Source of the DNA: an uncultured Ulvibacter sp.
GTDB taxonomy: Bacteria > Bacteroidota > Bacteroidia > Flavobacteriales > Flavobacteriaceae
Assembly (NCBI GenBank): GCA_913063405.1
Contig: CAJXZB010000027.1
Location: 1-44,770, forward strand
Direction of reading: 5' to 3'
DNA: 44,770 nucleotides
Shown here piece after piece: positions 18,101 through 27,871 of this stretch. Made by a program: the position numbers and the translations under genes. A model generated the notes under the pieces. That model did no database searches, was not told the DNA's origin, and worked only from the letters and a program-made list of their open reading frames with translations. Every line of letters starts with the position of its first letter. Position 1 is the stretch's first letter.

Positions 18101-18122
18101 CTAAAATATTTAACGTTTAGAA

Positions 18123-18659
18123 ATGAAAAAATTAATAGCATTTGCTGGAAGTAACAGCAAAAATTCAATAAACAAACAATTAGCTGTATATACGGCGTCA
18201 CAAGTTAAAGATGCAAAGATGACAGTTTTAGATCTAAATGATTTTGAATTGCCGCTTTACGGAATTGATTATGAAAAAGAACATGGTATTCCTGTAAATG
18301 CGCAACGGTTTTTGGATTTGATCAAATCCGCAGACGGAATTGTGCTTTCTTTGGCAGAGCATAACGGGGCATATGCAACAGTCTTTAAGAATATTTTTGA
18401 CTGGATGTCTCGTATAGATGGTAAACTTTGGAGTGATGTTCCTATGTTGTTAATGGCAACCTCACCTGGTGCTAGAGGTGGAGCAACGGCTCTAGAAATT
18501 GCCAAAGGAAAGTTTCCTTATATGGGTGGTAATATTGTCGCGGATTTCTCATTACCGAGTTTTGGACAAAATTTCTCGAATGAAGGTATTGTAGATGTCG
18601 CCTTAAGAAAAACTTTTGAATCTGCTGTAAAGGCATTTGAGAGTTCCATTACTAATTAA
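18123..18659 (+). CDS. NAD(P)H-dependent FMN reductase
   Basis: This 178-residue flavodoxin-fold reductase (NADPH-dependent FMN reductase family) probably reduces quinones or other electrophiles. The FMN phosphate loop is AGSNSKNSINK (residues 8-18), and the isoalloxazine contact region is LAEHNGAYATVFKNIFDW near residues 78-95, a characteristic of the family. It is the first gene of a three-gene operon with MarR and pirin; such groupings commonly respond to electrophile or redox stress. Its promoter overlaps the 22-bp palindrome. Confidence 0.9.
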   Translation: MKKLIAFAGSNSKNSINKQLAVYTASQVKDAKMTVLDLNDFELPLYGIDYEKEHGIPVNAQRFLDLIKSADGIVLSLAEHNGAYATVFKNIFDWMSRIDGKLWSDVPMLLMATSPGARGGATALEIAKGKFPYMGGNIVADFSLPSFGQNFSNEGIVDVALRKTFESAVKAFESSITN

Positions 18660-18669
18660 AATTAATACC

Positions 18670-19107
18670 ATGGGAGACATTTCGAAAGATATAAGTACGA
18701 CTTTTCCGAATACCAAGGTAAAGGCATTGTTGAATATTATTTATACTTCAAATTGGATAAATAGTAAGCAAAACGATTTTTTTAAGCCCTTCGGAATTTC
18801 ACCCCAACAGTATAATATTCTAAGAATATTGAGAGGTGCGGGTGAAGCAATTTCTGTTCAGACTATTAAGGATCGAATGCTAGAAAGAGCTCCCAATGTT
18901 ACCCGACTTATGGATAAGTTGTGTGCAAAAAAAATGATTGATAGAGTTTCGTGTGTCGCCGATAGAAGAGTCGTGCATATTGAAATCACAAAAGATGGAC
19001 TGCAGCTGCTAAAACAGATTGACGCAGATTTTAAAGATGATGTTTTAAAAAATCTAACGCTTAAGGAAGCATCCGTTCTAAGTGATTTGTTAGATAAAAT
19101 TAGATAA
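18670..19107 (+). CDS. MarR-family transcriptional regulator
   Basis: This 145-residue winged-helix protein starts at ATG 18670 (MGDISKDISTTF); the frame is open further upstream, but that overlaps the reductase stop and is not needed. GISPQQYNILRILRGAGE is the linker into the DNA-binding domain, MLERAPNVTRLMDKL the recognition helix, and VADRRVVHIEITKDG the wing with its usual DRR arginines. Two Cys (in KLCAKK and VSCVAD) flank the wing and could be redox sensors, but this is inference. It lies 10 bases after the reductase stop and probably controls this operon through the palindrome at 18060. Confidence 0.92.
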   Translation: MGDISKDISTTFPNTKVKALLNIIYTSNWINSKQNDFFKPFGISPQQYNILRILRGAGEAISVQTIKDRMLERAPNVTRLMDKLCAKKMIDRVSCVADRRVVHIEITKDGLQLLKQIDADFKDDVLKNLTLKEASVLSDLLDKIR

Positions 19108-19148
19108 TAAAAGTAAAAAGTTTCTACAGAAACTAGAAAGGAAATACA

Positions 19149-20018
19149 ATGAAGTTAAATAGTATAAAACAAATAAGTAGAAGTGATTTTGTTAATATGG
19201 GACCAATAAAGTTAAGGCAACCTATACCAACACAGGAGATCGATTTAATAGACCCATTTGTGCTGCTGCACCATTACGGGCCATATCCTATAAATGAGTT
19301 AAACAATCCATTTGATTTGGGTCCGCATCCACATCGGGGGTTTGAACCTATTACTTTCTTAATTCAAGGAGAGCAATTACATCGTGACTCTTTAGGGAAT
19401 GAAAGTATTGTGAAATCTGGTGATGTACAATGGACGACGGCTGGGCGTGGAATTATTCACTCAGAAGGACCCACCAAGGATTTTGTAAAAAGAGGAGGAA
19501 CTTTAGAAGGAATTCAATTATGGTTGAACCTTCCAGCCGAAAAGAAAATGATTCCTGCCGATTATCAACATGTAAAAAATGAAGATTTTCTAGCTGTTAC
19601 TTCTGAAGATAACAAGATCAAGGTTCAAATAATCGCTGGAGAATTACAAGGAACCAACGGTAGAATTGGAACTCAGACTTTTGTAAATGCATATATGATT
19701 GATGTTGAAGATCAAGGGCGTTTTGATTTAAACGTACCTAATAGTCATCAATCGCTGGTATATTTACTGAATGGTAATGTAACTATAAATGATTCGGTTA
19801 CATTAGAAACGAATGAAAACCAAATGATCTGGTTCGAACAAGACGGTGATGGTTTTTCAATTAAAGGAAATGCAAAGAGCAAGTTATTGTTCTTATCTGG
19901 AGAACCTATTAACGAAAAAATCACGAGCTGGGGGCCTTATGTTATGAATAGTCAGACTGAAATTATGGAAGCGCTTCGAGATTACCAAAATGGTAAAATG
20001 GGCTTTCTTCCTGCCTAA
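19149..20018 (+). CDS. Pirin-family protein
   Basis: This 289-residue double cupin has the N-terminal pirin metal site intact: HPHRGFEPITF (His, His, Phe context) and GRGIIHSEGP with the third His and the Glu. Bacterial pirins can act as quercetin 2,3-dioxygenase-like enzymes or as redox-linked regulators; the sequence does not distinguish these. The C-terminal cupin ends with FLSGEPINEKITSWGPYVMN, a conserved pirin tail segment. It is the last gene of the reductase-MarR-pirin operon and is followed by a terminator. Confidence 0.93.
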   Translation: MKLNSIKQISRSDFVNMGPIKLRQPIPTQEIDLIDPFVLLHHYGPYPINELNNPFDLGPHPHRGFEPITFLIQGEQLHRDSLGNESIVKSGDVQWTTAGRGIIHSEGPTKDFVKRGGTLEGIQLWLNLPAEKKMIPADYQHVKNEDFLAVTSEDNKIKVQIIAGELQGTNGRIGTQTFVNAYMIDVEDQGRFDLNVPNSHQSLVYLLNGNVTINDSVTLETNENQMIWFEQDGDGFSIKGNAKSKLLFLSGEPINEKITSWGPYVMNSQTEIMEALRDYQNGKMGFLPA

Positions 20019-20020
20019 TA

Positions 20021-20048
20021 AATAAGCATCCTTGGGGGTGCTTATTTT
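20021..20048 (+). terminator. Terminator of the reductase-MarR-pirin operon
   Basis: The stem AATAAGCATCC pairs with GGGTGCTTATT (one G-T pair) around a short loop, followed by a T-rich tract. It starts three bases after the pirin stop. Confidence 0.8.
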
Positions 20049-20241
20049 ATATAAAAATCCGATATTTGTCTCCTTGCACTGCGCCTATTATTATACAGTG
20101 TTAATCTATCTGCGTTAAGGATAGAGGTAACATCTTCTTTATTACATTAATAAAAGAGTTATAAAGAGATGCAGCCGATAACCTGATTCTCTAAAAATCC
20201 GCTCGAGTGGGGAGAAGAGAAAACGCCAAATTATATATAGT

Positions 20242-20424
20242 ATGGAAATGAATAAAAATACAGTTTTGGCCTGGGCCACATTTATTATGATCCTTGTAGG
20301 GATTGGATTAATAGCGCTTGGAGCGTTTAAATATGATGACGTTGCTGGATGGGGATTTGCCTCAGTAGGAATCGGTTTTCTAGCCAATGCTTGGGTGTTT
20401 AATGCCCTAAAAGGAAGGGTTTAA
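20242..20424 (+). CDS. Small CAL67264-family-like membrane protein
   Basis: This 60-residue protein has two hydrophobic helices: one over about residues 8-28 (VLAWATFIMILVGIGLIAL) and one over about 36-55. It resembles small conserved flavobacterial membrane proteins that I recall as the CAL67264 family, commonly found next to ettA, as here (27 bases upstream). A second ATG two codons in is an equally good start. Function is unknown. The roughly 190 bases between the pirin terminator and this gene show no gene or clear structure. Confidence 0.75.
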   Translation: MEMNKNTVLAWATFIMILVGIGLIALGAFKYDDVAGWGFASVGIGFLANAWVFNALKGRV

Positions 20425-20451
20425 TAATTAACTAATCTATAACTTGTAAAA

Positions 20452-22143
20452 ATGAGTGACGACAAGAAAGTAATCTTCTCCATGTCCGGTTTAACCAAAA
20501 CGTTTCAAAACGCACAAACGCCGGTCCTCAAAAACATATATCTAAGCTTCTTCTATGGTGCTAAAATTGGGATTTTAGGACTTAATGGAAGTGGTAAATC
20601 TACTTTGCTTAAAATTATCGCTGGAGTTGAAAAAAATTACCAAGGCGATGTCGTTTTTGCTCCAGGATATTCGGTTGGTTATTTGGAACAGGAACCACAA
20701 TTGGATGATGATAAGACGGTAATGGAAATCGTAAAGGAAGGAGTGGCTGAAACTGTTGCTGTTCTTGATGAATACAACAAGATCAACGATATGTTTGGTC
20801 TGGAAGAAGTCTATAGCGATGCTGATAAAATGGACAAGCTTATGGCGCGTCAAGCTGTTTTACAAGATCAGATTGATGCTTCCAATGCATGGGAGCTTGA
20901 CACCAAGTTGGAAATTGCTATGGATGCTTTGCGCACCCCAGATGGTGATAAGAAAATTGGGGTACTTTCTGGTGGAGAACGCCGTCGTGTGGCTTTATGT
21001 CGTTTATTGCTGCAAGAACCGGATGTTTTGTTATTAGATGAGCCTACCAACCACTTGGATGCAGAGAGTGTTCATTGGTTAGAACATCACTTAGCACAAT
21101 ACAAAGGAACCGTAATTGCGGTTACTCACGATAGATACTTTTTGGACAATGTCGCTGGTTGGATTTTAGAACTGGATCGAGGTGAAGGAATACCTTGGAA
21201 AGGAAATTATTCTTCTTGGTTAGATCAGAAATCAACGAGAATGGCTCAGGAGAGCAAAACTGCTTCCAAACGTCAAAAAACCTTAGAGCGTGAGTTAGAA
21301 TGGGTACGTCAGGGAGCGAAAGGACGTCAAACAAAACAGAAGGCGCGTTTGAAGAACTACGATAAGTTAATGAGTCAGGATCAAAAACAACTTGATGAGA
21401 AATTAGAAATTTATATCCCTAACGGACCACGCCTAGGTACAAATGTAATAGAGGCTATTGGTGTAAGTAAAGGCTATGAAGATAAGCTGTTATACGAAGA
21501 TTTAAATTTCAATCTTCCGCAGGCTGGAATTGTTGGGATTATTGGGCCCAATGGAGCTGGGAAAACTACAATCTTCCGAATGATAATGGGCGAGGAAAAT
21601 GCGGATAAAGGTGAATTTAAAATAGGAGAGACTGCTAAGGTTTCTTATGTGGATCAAGCACATTCAAATATTGACCCTGAAAAGTCTATATGGCAAAATT
21701 TTAGTGACGGACAAGAACTCGTTTTGATGGGTGGAAAGGAAGTTAATTCTAGGGCATATCTAAGTCGATTCAATTTTAGCGGAAGCGAGCAAAACAAGAA
21801 AGTATCATTACTTTCTGGTGGAGAGCGCAATCGTTTACATTTGGCAATGACCCTTAAAGAAGAAGGAAATGTATTACTGCTTGATGAACCTACAAATGAC
21901 TTAGATGTAAATACACTTAGAGCTTTGGAAGAGGGCCTTGAGAACTTTGCTGGTTGTGCTGTTGTTATTAGTCACGATAGATGGTTTTTGGATAGAGTAT
22001 GTACGCACATTCTTGCTTTTGAAGGTGATAGCCGCGTCTATTTCTTTGAAGGTGGTTTTAGTGATTATGAAGAAAATAAAAAGAAACGCTTGGGTGGAGA
22101 TTTAATTCCGAAACGTATTAAATACAAGAAACTAATTCGATAG
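20452..22143 (+). CDS. ettA: Energy-dependent translational throttle protein (ABC-F ATPase)
   Basis: This 563-residue ABC-F ATPase binds the ribosomal E site and gates entry into elongation according to ATP/ADP balance. Two ATPase cassettes are intact: Walker A GLNGSGKS (about 43-50) and GPNGAGKT (about 363-370); signatures LSGGERRRVAL and LSGGERNRLHL; Walker B DVLLLDEPTNHLD and NVLLLDEPTNDLD. The arm insertion and the basic linker (RQGAKGRQTKQKARLKNY) that lies against rRNA and tRNA are typical of EttA rather than of resistance-type ABC-F proteins. It ends with an ordinary TAG. Confidence 0.96.
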   Translation: MSDDKKVIFSMSGLTKTFQNAQTPVLKNIYLSFFYGAKIGILGLNGSGKSTLLKIIAGVEKNYQGDVVFAPGYSVGYLEQEPQLDDDKTVMEIVKEGVAETVAVLDEYNKINDMFGLEEVYSDADKMDKLMARQAVLQDQIDASNAWELDTKLEIAMDALRTPDGDKKIGVLSGGERRRVALCRLLLQEPDVLLLDEPTNHLDAESVHWLEHHLAQYKGTVIAVTHDRYFLDNVAGWILELDRGEGIPWKGNYSSWLDQKSTRMAQESKTASKRQKTLERELEWVRQGAKGRQTKQKARLKNYDKLMSQDQKQLDEKLEIYIPNGPRLGTNVIEAIGVSKGYEDKLLYEDLNFNLPQAGIVGIIGPNGAGKTTIFRMIMGEENADKGEFKIGETAKVSYVDQAHSNIDPEKSIWQNFSDGQELVLMGGKEVNSRAYLSRFNFSGSEQNKKVSLLSGGERNRLHLAMTLKEEGNVLLLDEPTNDLDVNTLRALEEGLENFAGCAVVISHDRWFLDRVCTHILAFEGDSRVYFFEGGFSDYEENKKKRLGGDLIPKRIKYKKLIR

Positions 22144-22160
22144 TAGAATTTGAAATAAAA

Positions 22161-22190
22161 AAAACCTCAAGCTATGCTTGAGGTTTTTTT
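22161..22190. terminator. Bidirectional terminator between ettA and the T9SS gene
   Basis: The 12-bp stem AAAACCTCAAGC (22161-22172) pairs with 22176-22187 around TAT, with A and T runs on both flanks. It can serve both convergent genes. Confidence 0.92.
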
Positions 22191-22204
22191 TATGACTTTA
22201 CTTT

Positions 22205-24757
22205 TTACTTTTTTATAAGTATCTGCTTGCTAAAGGATTTAGAACCACTCACCAATTTTATCACATAGTGACCATCTGCCAGCCCTTCTGTTGGAATAGT
22301 AATCTTTTCTGAGACATCGAAGCTTCCTTCAAAAAGAGTTCTAATCTCTTTTCCTGAAATATCATACAATTTGACCATTCCTTCTGAAGTAAGGTTGTGA
22401 TCAATTGTAAATTGAGTTCTAGCCGGTATAGGGTAAATTTTAATTACTTCGGAATTGAAATCATTTTCATTTGTACCCAGTACTATGTTTCCAATATCAT
22501 ACTTATGCATGGATCTTCCAAAGCAACCAGCATAAAGGGTGTTTGTTGGAGTGTGAACCTTTAAGTCTCGAATAATGGTAAGGGGTAAATTATTTCCAAC
22601 GATATCCCAATTGGTACCATCATCATCCGAATACCATACGTTGAGGTCTGTTGCCACAAAAAGTAAATTAGCCGCTGGATAGGTAACAATATCATTCACA
22701 GGAATTCCAGGAAGATTCCCAGAAATATCGGTCCAAGTTGCACCGCCATCTATTGTTTTAAATACATGGGCCGCATAATCCAGTTCAGTAAAACCTGAAA
22801 ACGTTACATAAGCCGTACTATCATCACTAGGGACAGTGGCAATAGATGTAACATATCGATCTGGTAGTCCAGCACTAATATTCGTCCAAGTTGTTCCACC
22901 ATCAGGGGTAACTTGAACATTTCCATCGTCACTCCCAGTGTATATAACATCAAGATTGTTGTAAGACGCCGCTATAGCAGTTAAAGTTCCGTAGGAAAGT
23001 GAACCACTTGGATGCTGACCATCGGTTAAATCTAGGCTAATAGCAGTCCAGAACACAGCTTTATCTGAACTATAAAGTTTATTTGACCCATAATACACAA
23101 CTTCAGAGTCAAATGGAGACAGAATTACAGGGGTATTCCAATTGTTCCTATCACTACCGTCTATTCCATCGGTTGCATTTGTAAAGTTGTTACCACCATC
23201 AGTCGATCGTCTTAAATTTCCGAATTGAGATTCTGCATAAACGAAATTATTGTTATTAGGGTCTACGTTTACATGAAATCCGTCTCCTCCTACGATAGAA
23301 CTCCAATCATTTGTTCCTTCGGTTAAGGTACGGATCGTATTATTATCTTGAGTCCCTCCATAGAGTCTTGTGGGATCTGAATTATCTACTTCAATATTAT
23401 AGAATTGAGTGATTGGCAGGTTAGTGAATTTTTGCCAGTTTGCCCCTCCATCCATTGAGGTATAGGCTCCGCCATCATTACCAGCGAGTATCAAGCCCGA
23501 TCCGCTTCTAGAATACTCTAAGGCATGGTGATCTACATGCATTCCCGAAATTGGTTGCCAATTGGCACCACTATCTGAAGTTTTATAAATACTTTGTCCT
23601 AGAACAAAAACCTCTTCTGGATTGGTAGGATTAACACGAACATTTCCGAAGTACCAACCAAAGAAGGAGTCAACACCATCCAGATCGGTTAACGTAACTA
23701 AGGTCCAATTATCACCATTATCGGTAGATTTATATAGGCCGTTAAAGACGTTGGTGATTTCATTGGTTGTGAATCGAGCATAGATTGTTGCTGGATCCGA
23801 TTCTGAAATTGCCAAACCAATACGCCCCGTTTGAGAGTCTGGGGCTGGAAGTCCATTTGCAGCTCCTAGTTCGGTCCAAGTATCACCACCATCTATAGAG
23901 CGGTGAATGGCAGATGTCAGCCCAGCATACGACCGTTGCCAAGGTTCTCTTGTACGCTCCCACATAGCTGCATAAAGGATGTCTGGGTTTGCAGAGTTCA
24001 TTACTACATCTATAGCAGCTGTTTCATTACTCACAAAAAGTACTTGCTCCCAAGTCGCTCCACCATCTGAAGTTCTGTAAATACCACGCTCATTATTAGT
24101 ACCATATAGTATTCCTGTTGCTGCTGCGAATACTTTGTCTGGATCTGAAGGATCAACAATAATTCGTCCAATATGATTACTTTCAGGTAAGCCGGCATTG
24201 GTCCAAGTATCACCTCCGTCATCACTACGGTATATTCCGTCCCCAAAAAAGGCTCCAGAGGTAGCACTTCCATTGGCTTCACCGGTTCCTACATAGATTC
24301 GTTGAGCATTGGAAGGGGCAATTGCGATATTTCCAATAGAGGGTTGTCCAATGTCATCAAAGATTGGGGTCCAGTTAAGACCACGATCCAACGATCTAAA
24401 AACTCCACCAACAGCTGTTGAAACATATAAATGATCGTCGTTAACTGGAGAGATAGCAACATCTGTAATACGCCCACCAGTATTCAAAGGTCCTATTAGG
24501 GTCCAGTCTGAACCGGATTGGGAATCTCTATTGCCTAAGATAGTTTTTGAAGTTTCAACTGCCGTATGAATTGCACTTCTGTTTATGTAGTTATCAGGGT
24601 ACGCTCTTTGGTTATACATATATTCGTTCGGGTACTCTTCTAAGAGTGAACTTTCATGTTGAGTTGTGTGATACGCTTTATCTTCAGAAATATAAAAGAT
24701 ACCAACTGTAAGGACTAGTAAAATGAGGATGAGATACTTAAAATTAGATTTTTTCAT
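22205..24757 (-). CDS. Large T9SS-secreted protein with sortilin/BNR-type propeller repeats
   Basis: This protein of about 850 residues has an N-terminal hydrophobic export signal, then many Asp-box/BNR repeats of the form SxDGGxTW (for example RSDDGGDTWTNAG and RSIDGGDTWTELG). They span roughly residues 90-760 and should form one or two large beta-propellers as in VPS10/sortilin-like proteins. The last 80 residues form a T9SS type A sorting domain: IYPIPARTQFTIDHN, then KLYDISGKEI and the LADGHYVIKL and KQILIKK strands. It would be secreted or surface-anchored through the type IX system. The upstream TTG at 24775 lies inside the promoter element, so ATG 24757 is the start. Confidence 0.9.
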   Translation of the reverse strand: MKKSNFKYLILILLVLTVGIFYISEDKAYHTTQHESSLLEEYPNEYMYNQRAYPDNYINRSAIHTAVETSKTILGNRDSQSGSDWTLIGPLNTGGRITDVAISPVNDDHLYVSTAVGGVFRSLDRGLNWTPIFDDIGQPSIGNIAIAPSNAQRIYVGTGEANGSATSGAFFGDGIYRSDDGGDTWTNAGLPESNHIGRIIVDPSDPDKVFAAATGILYGTNNERGIYRTSDGGATWEQVLFVSNETAAIDVVMNSANPDILYAAMWERTREPWQRSYAGLTSAIHRSIDGGDTWTELGAANGLPAPDSQTGRIGLAISESDPATIYARFTTNEITNVFNGLYKSTDNGDNWTLVTLTDLDGVDSFFGWYFGNVRVNPTNPEEVFVLGQSIYKTSDSGANWQPISGMHVDHHALEYSRSGSGLILAGNDGGAYTSMDGGANWQKFTNLPITQFYNIEVDNSDPTRLYGGTQDNNTIRTLTEGTNDWSSIVGGDGFHVNVDPNNNNFVYAESQFGNLRRSTDGGNNFTNATDGIDGSDRNNWNTPVILSPFDSEVVYYGSNKLYSSDKAVFWTAISLDLTDGQHPSGSLSYGTLTAIAASYNNLDVIYTGSDDGNVQVTPDGGTTWTNISAGLPDRYVTSIATVPSDDSTAYVTFSGFTELDYAAHVFKTIDGGATWTDISGNLPGIPVNDIVTYPAANLLFVATDLNVWYSDDDGTNWDIVGNNLPLTIIRDLKVHTPTNTLYAGCFGRSMHKYDIGNIVLGTNENDFNSEVIKIYPIPARTQFTIDHNLTSEGMVKLYDISGKEIRTLFEGSFDVSEKITIPTEGLADGHYVIKLVSGSKSFSKQILIKK

Positions 24758-24772
24758 GACATAGCTTTTACT

Positions 24773-24780
24773 CAAAGATA
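24773..24780 (-). promoter_or_regulatory. -7 element TATCTTTG of the T9SS gene
   Basis: On the minus strand TATCTTTG lies 15 bases upstream of ATG 24757. This leaves a very short leader and rules out the TTG at 24775 as a start. Confidence 0.65.
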
Positions 24781-24846
24781 CTACATCAAATTTGAATTTG
24801 AAAAGCCTTTCAAAAAAAGTACCTTTAGCTTTCTAAAATTTTGACA

Positions 24847-26874
24847 ATGCAAGTAACTTTCCGCCTTACTATAATTATCTTTTTCCTTTTCAATATTCAA
24901 CTTAACGCTCAGGCCAAGAAGAATTTTGAGCCCTTAGATGTGTTTCAATTAGAGTATACAGGCGATCCGCAAATTTCACCTGATGGCAACTGGATTGTGT
25001 ATCGTAGAACCGGTTTCGATATAATGAAGGATGCTTCTACCGGAAGTCTATGGCTTTTGAGCAGTGACGGTAGCGTGCATCGAAAGCTCACATCTAGTCA
25101 AGGCGGTGAACGTCAAGGACGTTGGTCCCCTTCTGGTGATAGAATTGCTTTTGTAAGTGGAAGTGAACACGGAAGTGAAGTTTACGTGTATTGGGTGGCC
25201 TCAGGGACCCTTGCTAAATTAACCCAGTTAGAGAATGGTCCGTCATCGGTTCACTGGTCTCCAGATGGAAAATCCATCGCTTTTACAATGAAGGTAAACG
25301 CTAAAGCACCTGTAATTACGAAGATGCCGAAAAAGCCGAAAGATGCAAAATGGGCAAAACCAGCAAGAATAACTGACCGTTTAAAACACGAGGCGGATGG
25401 AGCTGGATATATAAAACCTGGCTTCACGCATATTTTTACAATTCCTTCAGAAGGAGGTACGCCACGACAATTAACCAGTGGAAATTTTAATCACCGCGGA
25501 AGCATTTCTTGGGCACCTGATGGGAATACGATTTATTTTTCTGCAAATAGAGATGAAAACTGGGAGTATGAATTCAGAAACTCGGAAGTTTATTCAGTAA
25601 ATGTAAAAAGTAGAGCAATATCAATGCTAACAAATCGAACAGGGCCAGATTTTGCACCCATGATTTCCCCAGATGGGAAGCATATAGCCTATAGAGGTTA
25701 TGAAGATAAGGTTCAAACGTATCAGGTAAGAACATTGATGATGATGGATTTGGATGGAGAAAATAAGAGATCGGTTTCAGAAAAGTTAGATAGAGATGTT
25801 GATAATGCCATATGGGCGAGTGATAGCAAGGGATTGTATTTTATGTATAACGACTTAGGGCTAACTAAAATTGGATATATAAACCTTAACGGAAAGGTCA
25901 CAGATATTGTGGATAATGTTGGAGGAACAACCTTGGGAAGACCCTATGCAAGTGGAAGTTTTAGTATTTCGATCAATGGAAAGATAGCATATACTGTATC
26001 TAGATCAGACCGTCCGGCTGATGTTGCTATTGTTGAAAAAGGTAGGAAAGAAACCATCCTAACTTATGTAAACCAAGATTTGATCGATTATCGAAATATG
26101 GGAATGGTCGAAGAGATTTGGTATAAGTCGTCTATAGATAAAAGAGATATTCAAGGATGGGTAGTGTATCCTCCTAATTACCAAAAGGGAACGAAAGTTC
26201 AGCTCTTAGTTGAAAATCACGGAGGACCAATTTTAAACTACGGAGATCATTTTTCAGCAGAAATCCAATTATATGCCTCTGCAGGTTATGCAGTTTTTTA
26301 TCCGAACCCAAGAGGGAGTACTAGCTATGGTGAGGAATTTGGAAATTTATTATTCAACAATTACCCAGGAGAAGACTATAACGACGTGATGGATGGTGTT
26401 GATGAGTTAATTAAACGGGGTATTGCAGATGCGTCTAAATTATATGTCACAGGGGGAAGTGCTGGCGGGATTATGACAGCATGGATTATTGGGAAAAATA
26501 ATCGGTTTAAGGCTGCTGTGGTTGCGAAACCAGTTATGAATTGGATAAGTAAAACTTTAACTGCAGACAATTACTATGGGTATGCAAACTCGCGTTATCC
26601 AGGACAGCCCTGGGAGAACTTTCAAAATTACTGGAAATTTTCGCCTATCTCATTGGTTGGAAATGTAGAAACCCCAACAATGGTGATGGTTGGTCTCAAT
26701 GACTTAAGAACACCACCTAGTGAGGCAAAACAGTTATATCATGCGCTAAAACTTCGAAAGATTGAAACGGTTTTGGTAGAGATTCCGGATGCTTCCCACG
26801 GGATTGCAGCGCGACCTAGCAACCTAATCACGAAGGTAGCTCATACCATAGCTTGGTTTGAAAAATATAAATAG
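24847..26874 (+). CDS. S9-family (prolyl oligopeptidase-type) peptidase, exported
   Basis: This 675-residue serine peptidase of the acylaminoacyl-peptidase/DPP-like group has a signal peptide ending in IQLNAQ. The N-terminal beta-propeller has WD40-like repeats (QISPDGNWIVY, WSPSGDRIAF, WAPDGNTIYF). The alpha/beta-hydrolase domain has the nucleophile Ser538 in GGSAGG, Asp near 619 in GLNDLRTP and His651 in DASHGIA. It probably degrades peptides in the periplasm. I prefer ATG 24847 over the TTG two codons upstream. It is divergent from the T9SS gene and convergent with the MarR-GNAT gene. Confidence 0.93.
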   Translation: MQVTFRLTIIIFFLFNIQLNAQAKKNFEPLDVFQLEYTGDPQISPDGNWIVYRRTGFDIMKDASTGSLWLLSSDGSVHRKLTSSQGGERQGRWSPSGDRIAFVSGSEHGSEVYVYWVASGTLAKLTQLENGPSSVHWSPDGKSIAFTMKVNAKAPVITKMPKKPKDAKWAKPARITDRLKHEADGAGYIKPGFTHIFTIPSEGGTPRQLTSGNFNHRGSISWAPDGNTIYFSANRDENWEYEFRNSEVYSVNVKSRAISMLTNRTGPDFAPMISPDGKHIAYRGYEDKVQTYQVRTLMMMDLDGENKRSVSEKLDRDVDNAIWASDSKGLYFMYNDLGLTKIGYINLNGKVTDIVDNVGGTTLGRPYASGSFSISINGKIAYTVSRSDRPADVAIVEKGRKETILTYVNQDLIDYRNMGMVEEIWYKSSIDKRDIQGWVVYPPNYQKGTKVQLLVENHGGPILNYGDHFSAEIQLYASAGYAVFYPNPRGSTSYGEEFGNLLFNNYPGEDYNDVMDGVDELIKRGIADASKLYVTGGSAGGIMTAWIIGKNNRFKAAVVAKPVMNWISKTLTADNYYGYANSRYPGQPWENFQNYWKFSPISLVGNVETPTMVMVGLNDLRTPPSEAKQLYHALKLRKIETVLVEIPDASHGIAARPSNLITKVAHTIAWFEKYK

Positions 26875-26901
26875 ATTTATTTTAAAATCGTTTTTGTTTT
26901 T

Positions 26902-27846
26902 TTAGAATAAAGGATAGTACATTTTAATATTACTACGTTCGTAAGGGCTGTCTGGCTCAACTGGAATTTCAATAAAACCAAATTTACGATAGATATAAAT
27001 AGCATTTTCTAAAATAGTATTCGAGTATAGGAATAGATTCGTGAATTTGTTTTCCTTAGCAAAATCAATACAATACTGCATTAGTTTCTGACCAATTTTT
27101 TTACCACGTTGATCAGGTCGCACCGCCATTTTAGTAAGCTCAAAGGCTCCGTCTTCTGCTGTCATTAACGCTACAGTACCCAAAACAATATCGTCTTCAA
27201 TAGCAAAGAAAATATGTCCACCTGGATTAATAATGTACTTGTCTGGATTACTCAATACCTCTTTGTCAAAATCTTCTACATAAAAGAATGTTTCCAGCCA
27301 TTCTATATTAAGGTTGTAAAATTCTTCGGCATACCTTTCTTGAAAAGGTGAAATATAGATAGTTTTTTGGTTTTCGAGTTTATTTTTTACACTGTTCATA
27401 AAACTTCCAGAGTTTAAATGTTGTTCAAAATGACCAATATGCTCTAGCATAGAGTTGGCAGGGAATGAAGTATGTTCTTTGACTGTTTCATCTAGCACCT
27501 GCCATAAGGGTTTTATTTTGGCTAAAAGGGCATTTCCTTTCTCTGAAAGCATTATCTGTTTTTTTCTTTTATCGTCTAGATCCTTGTTTAATAAAACAAG
27601 TCCTTTTTGGACTAATTTATTAATAGTTTGGGTTACAGCCGGTTGAGAAGTTAGCAGCGATTCCCTAAGCGTTGTATTTGTAATACCATCCTGTGACGCG
27701 ATCTTATAAAAGGCTGGGAACAGATAAGGATCAAAATCAATTTGTTGATCGTCATAGATCTGCTGAACTTCCTTCATTAAACGGTCACTTAATCGTTTAA
27801 GTCGCGATCCTAGACCAATTTCTCCAAGTGCTTCTAATGTATCCAT
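26902..27846 (-). CDS. MarR-GNAT fusion regulator/acetyltransferase
   Basis: This 314-residue protein joins a MarR winged-helix domain (about 1-145; LRESLLTSQPAVTQTINKL is the recognition region, DLDDKRKKQIMLSEKG the wing) to a GNAT acetyltransferase domain (about 160-314; acetyl-CoA loop VRPDQRGKKIGQKLM). Such fusions are common in Bacteroidota; the acetyl acceptor is unknown. The leader between promoter and ATG is filled by two adjacent 12-bp MarR-type sites, so the gene is probably autoregulated. No partner gene is co-oriented with it. Confidence 0.92.
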   Translation of the reverse strand: MDTLEALGEIGLGSRLKRLSDRLMKEVQQIYDDQQIDFDPYLFPAFYKIASQDGITNTTLRESLLTSQPAVTQTINKLVQKGLVLLNKDLDDKRKKQIMLSEKGNALLAKIKPLWQVLDETVKEHTSFPANSMLEHIGHFEQHLNSGSFMNSVKNKLENQKTIYISPFQERYAEEFYNLNIEWLETFFYVEDFDKEVLSNPDKYIINPGGHIFFAIEDDIVLGTVALMTAEDGAFELTKMAVRPDQRGKKIGQKLMQYCIDFAKENKFTNLFLYSNTILENAIYIYRKFGFIEIPVEPDSPYERSNIKMYYPLF

Positions 27847-27870
27847 ATAAGTAGTTATATAAGTGCTTAT
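27847..27870. promoter_or_regulatory. Two adjacent 12-bp operator-like sites, ATAAGTNNTTAT
   Basis: ATAAGTAGTTAT (27847-27858) is followed without a gap by ATAAGTGCTTAT (27859-27870). Both fit ATAAGTNNTTAT, an almost symmetric sequence. They fill the space between the -7 element and the start codon of the MarR-GNAT gene, an ideal place for autorepression (inference). Confidence 0.7.
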
Positions 27871-27871
27871 G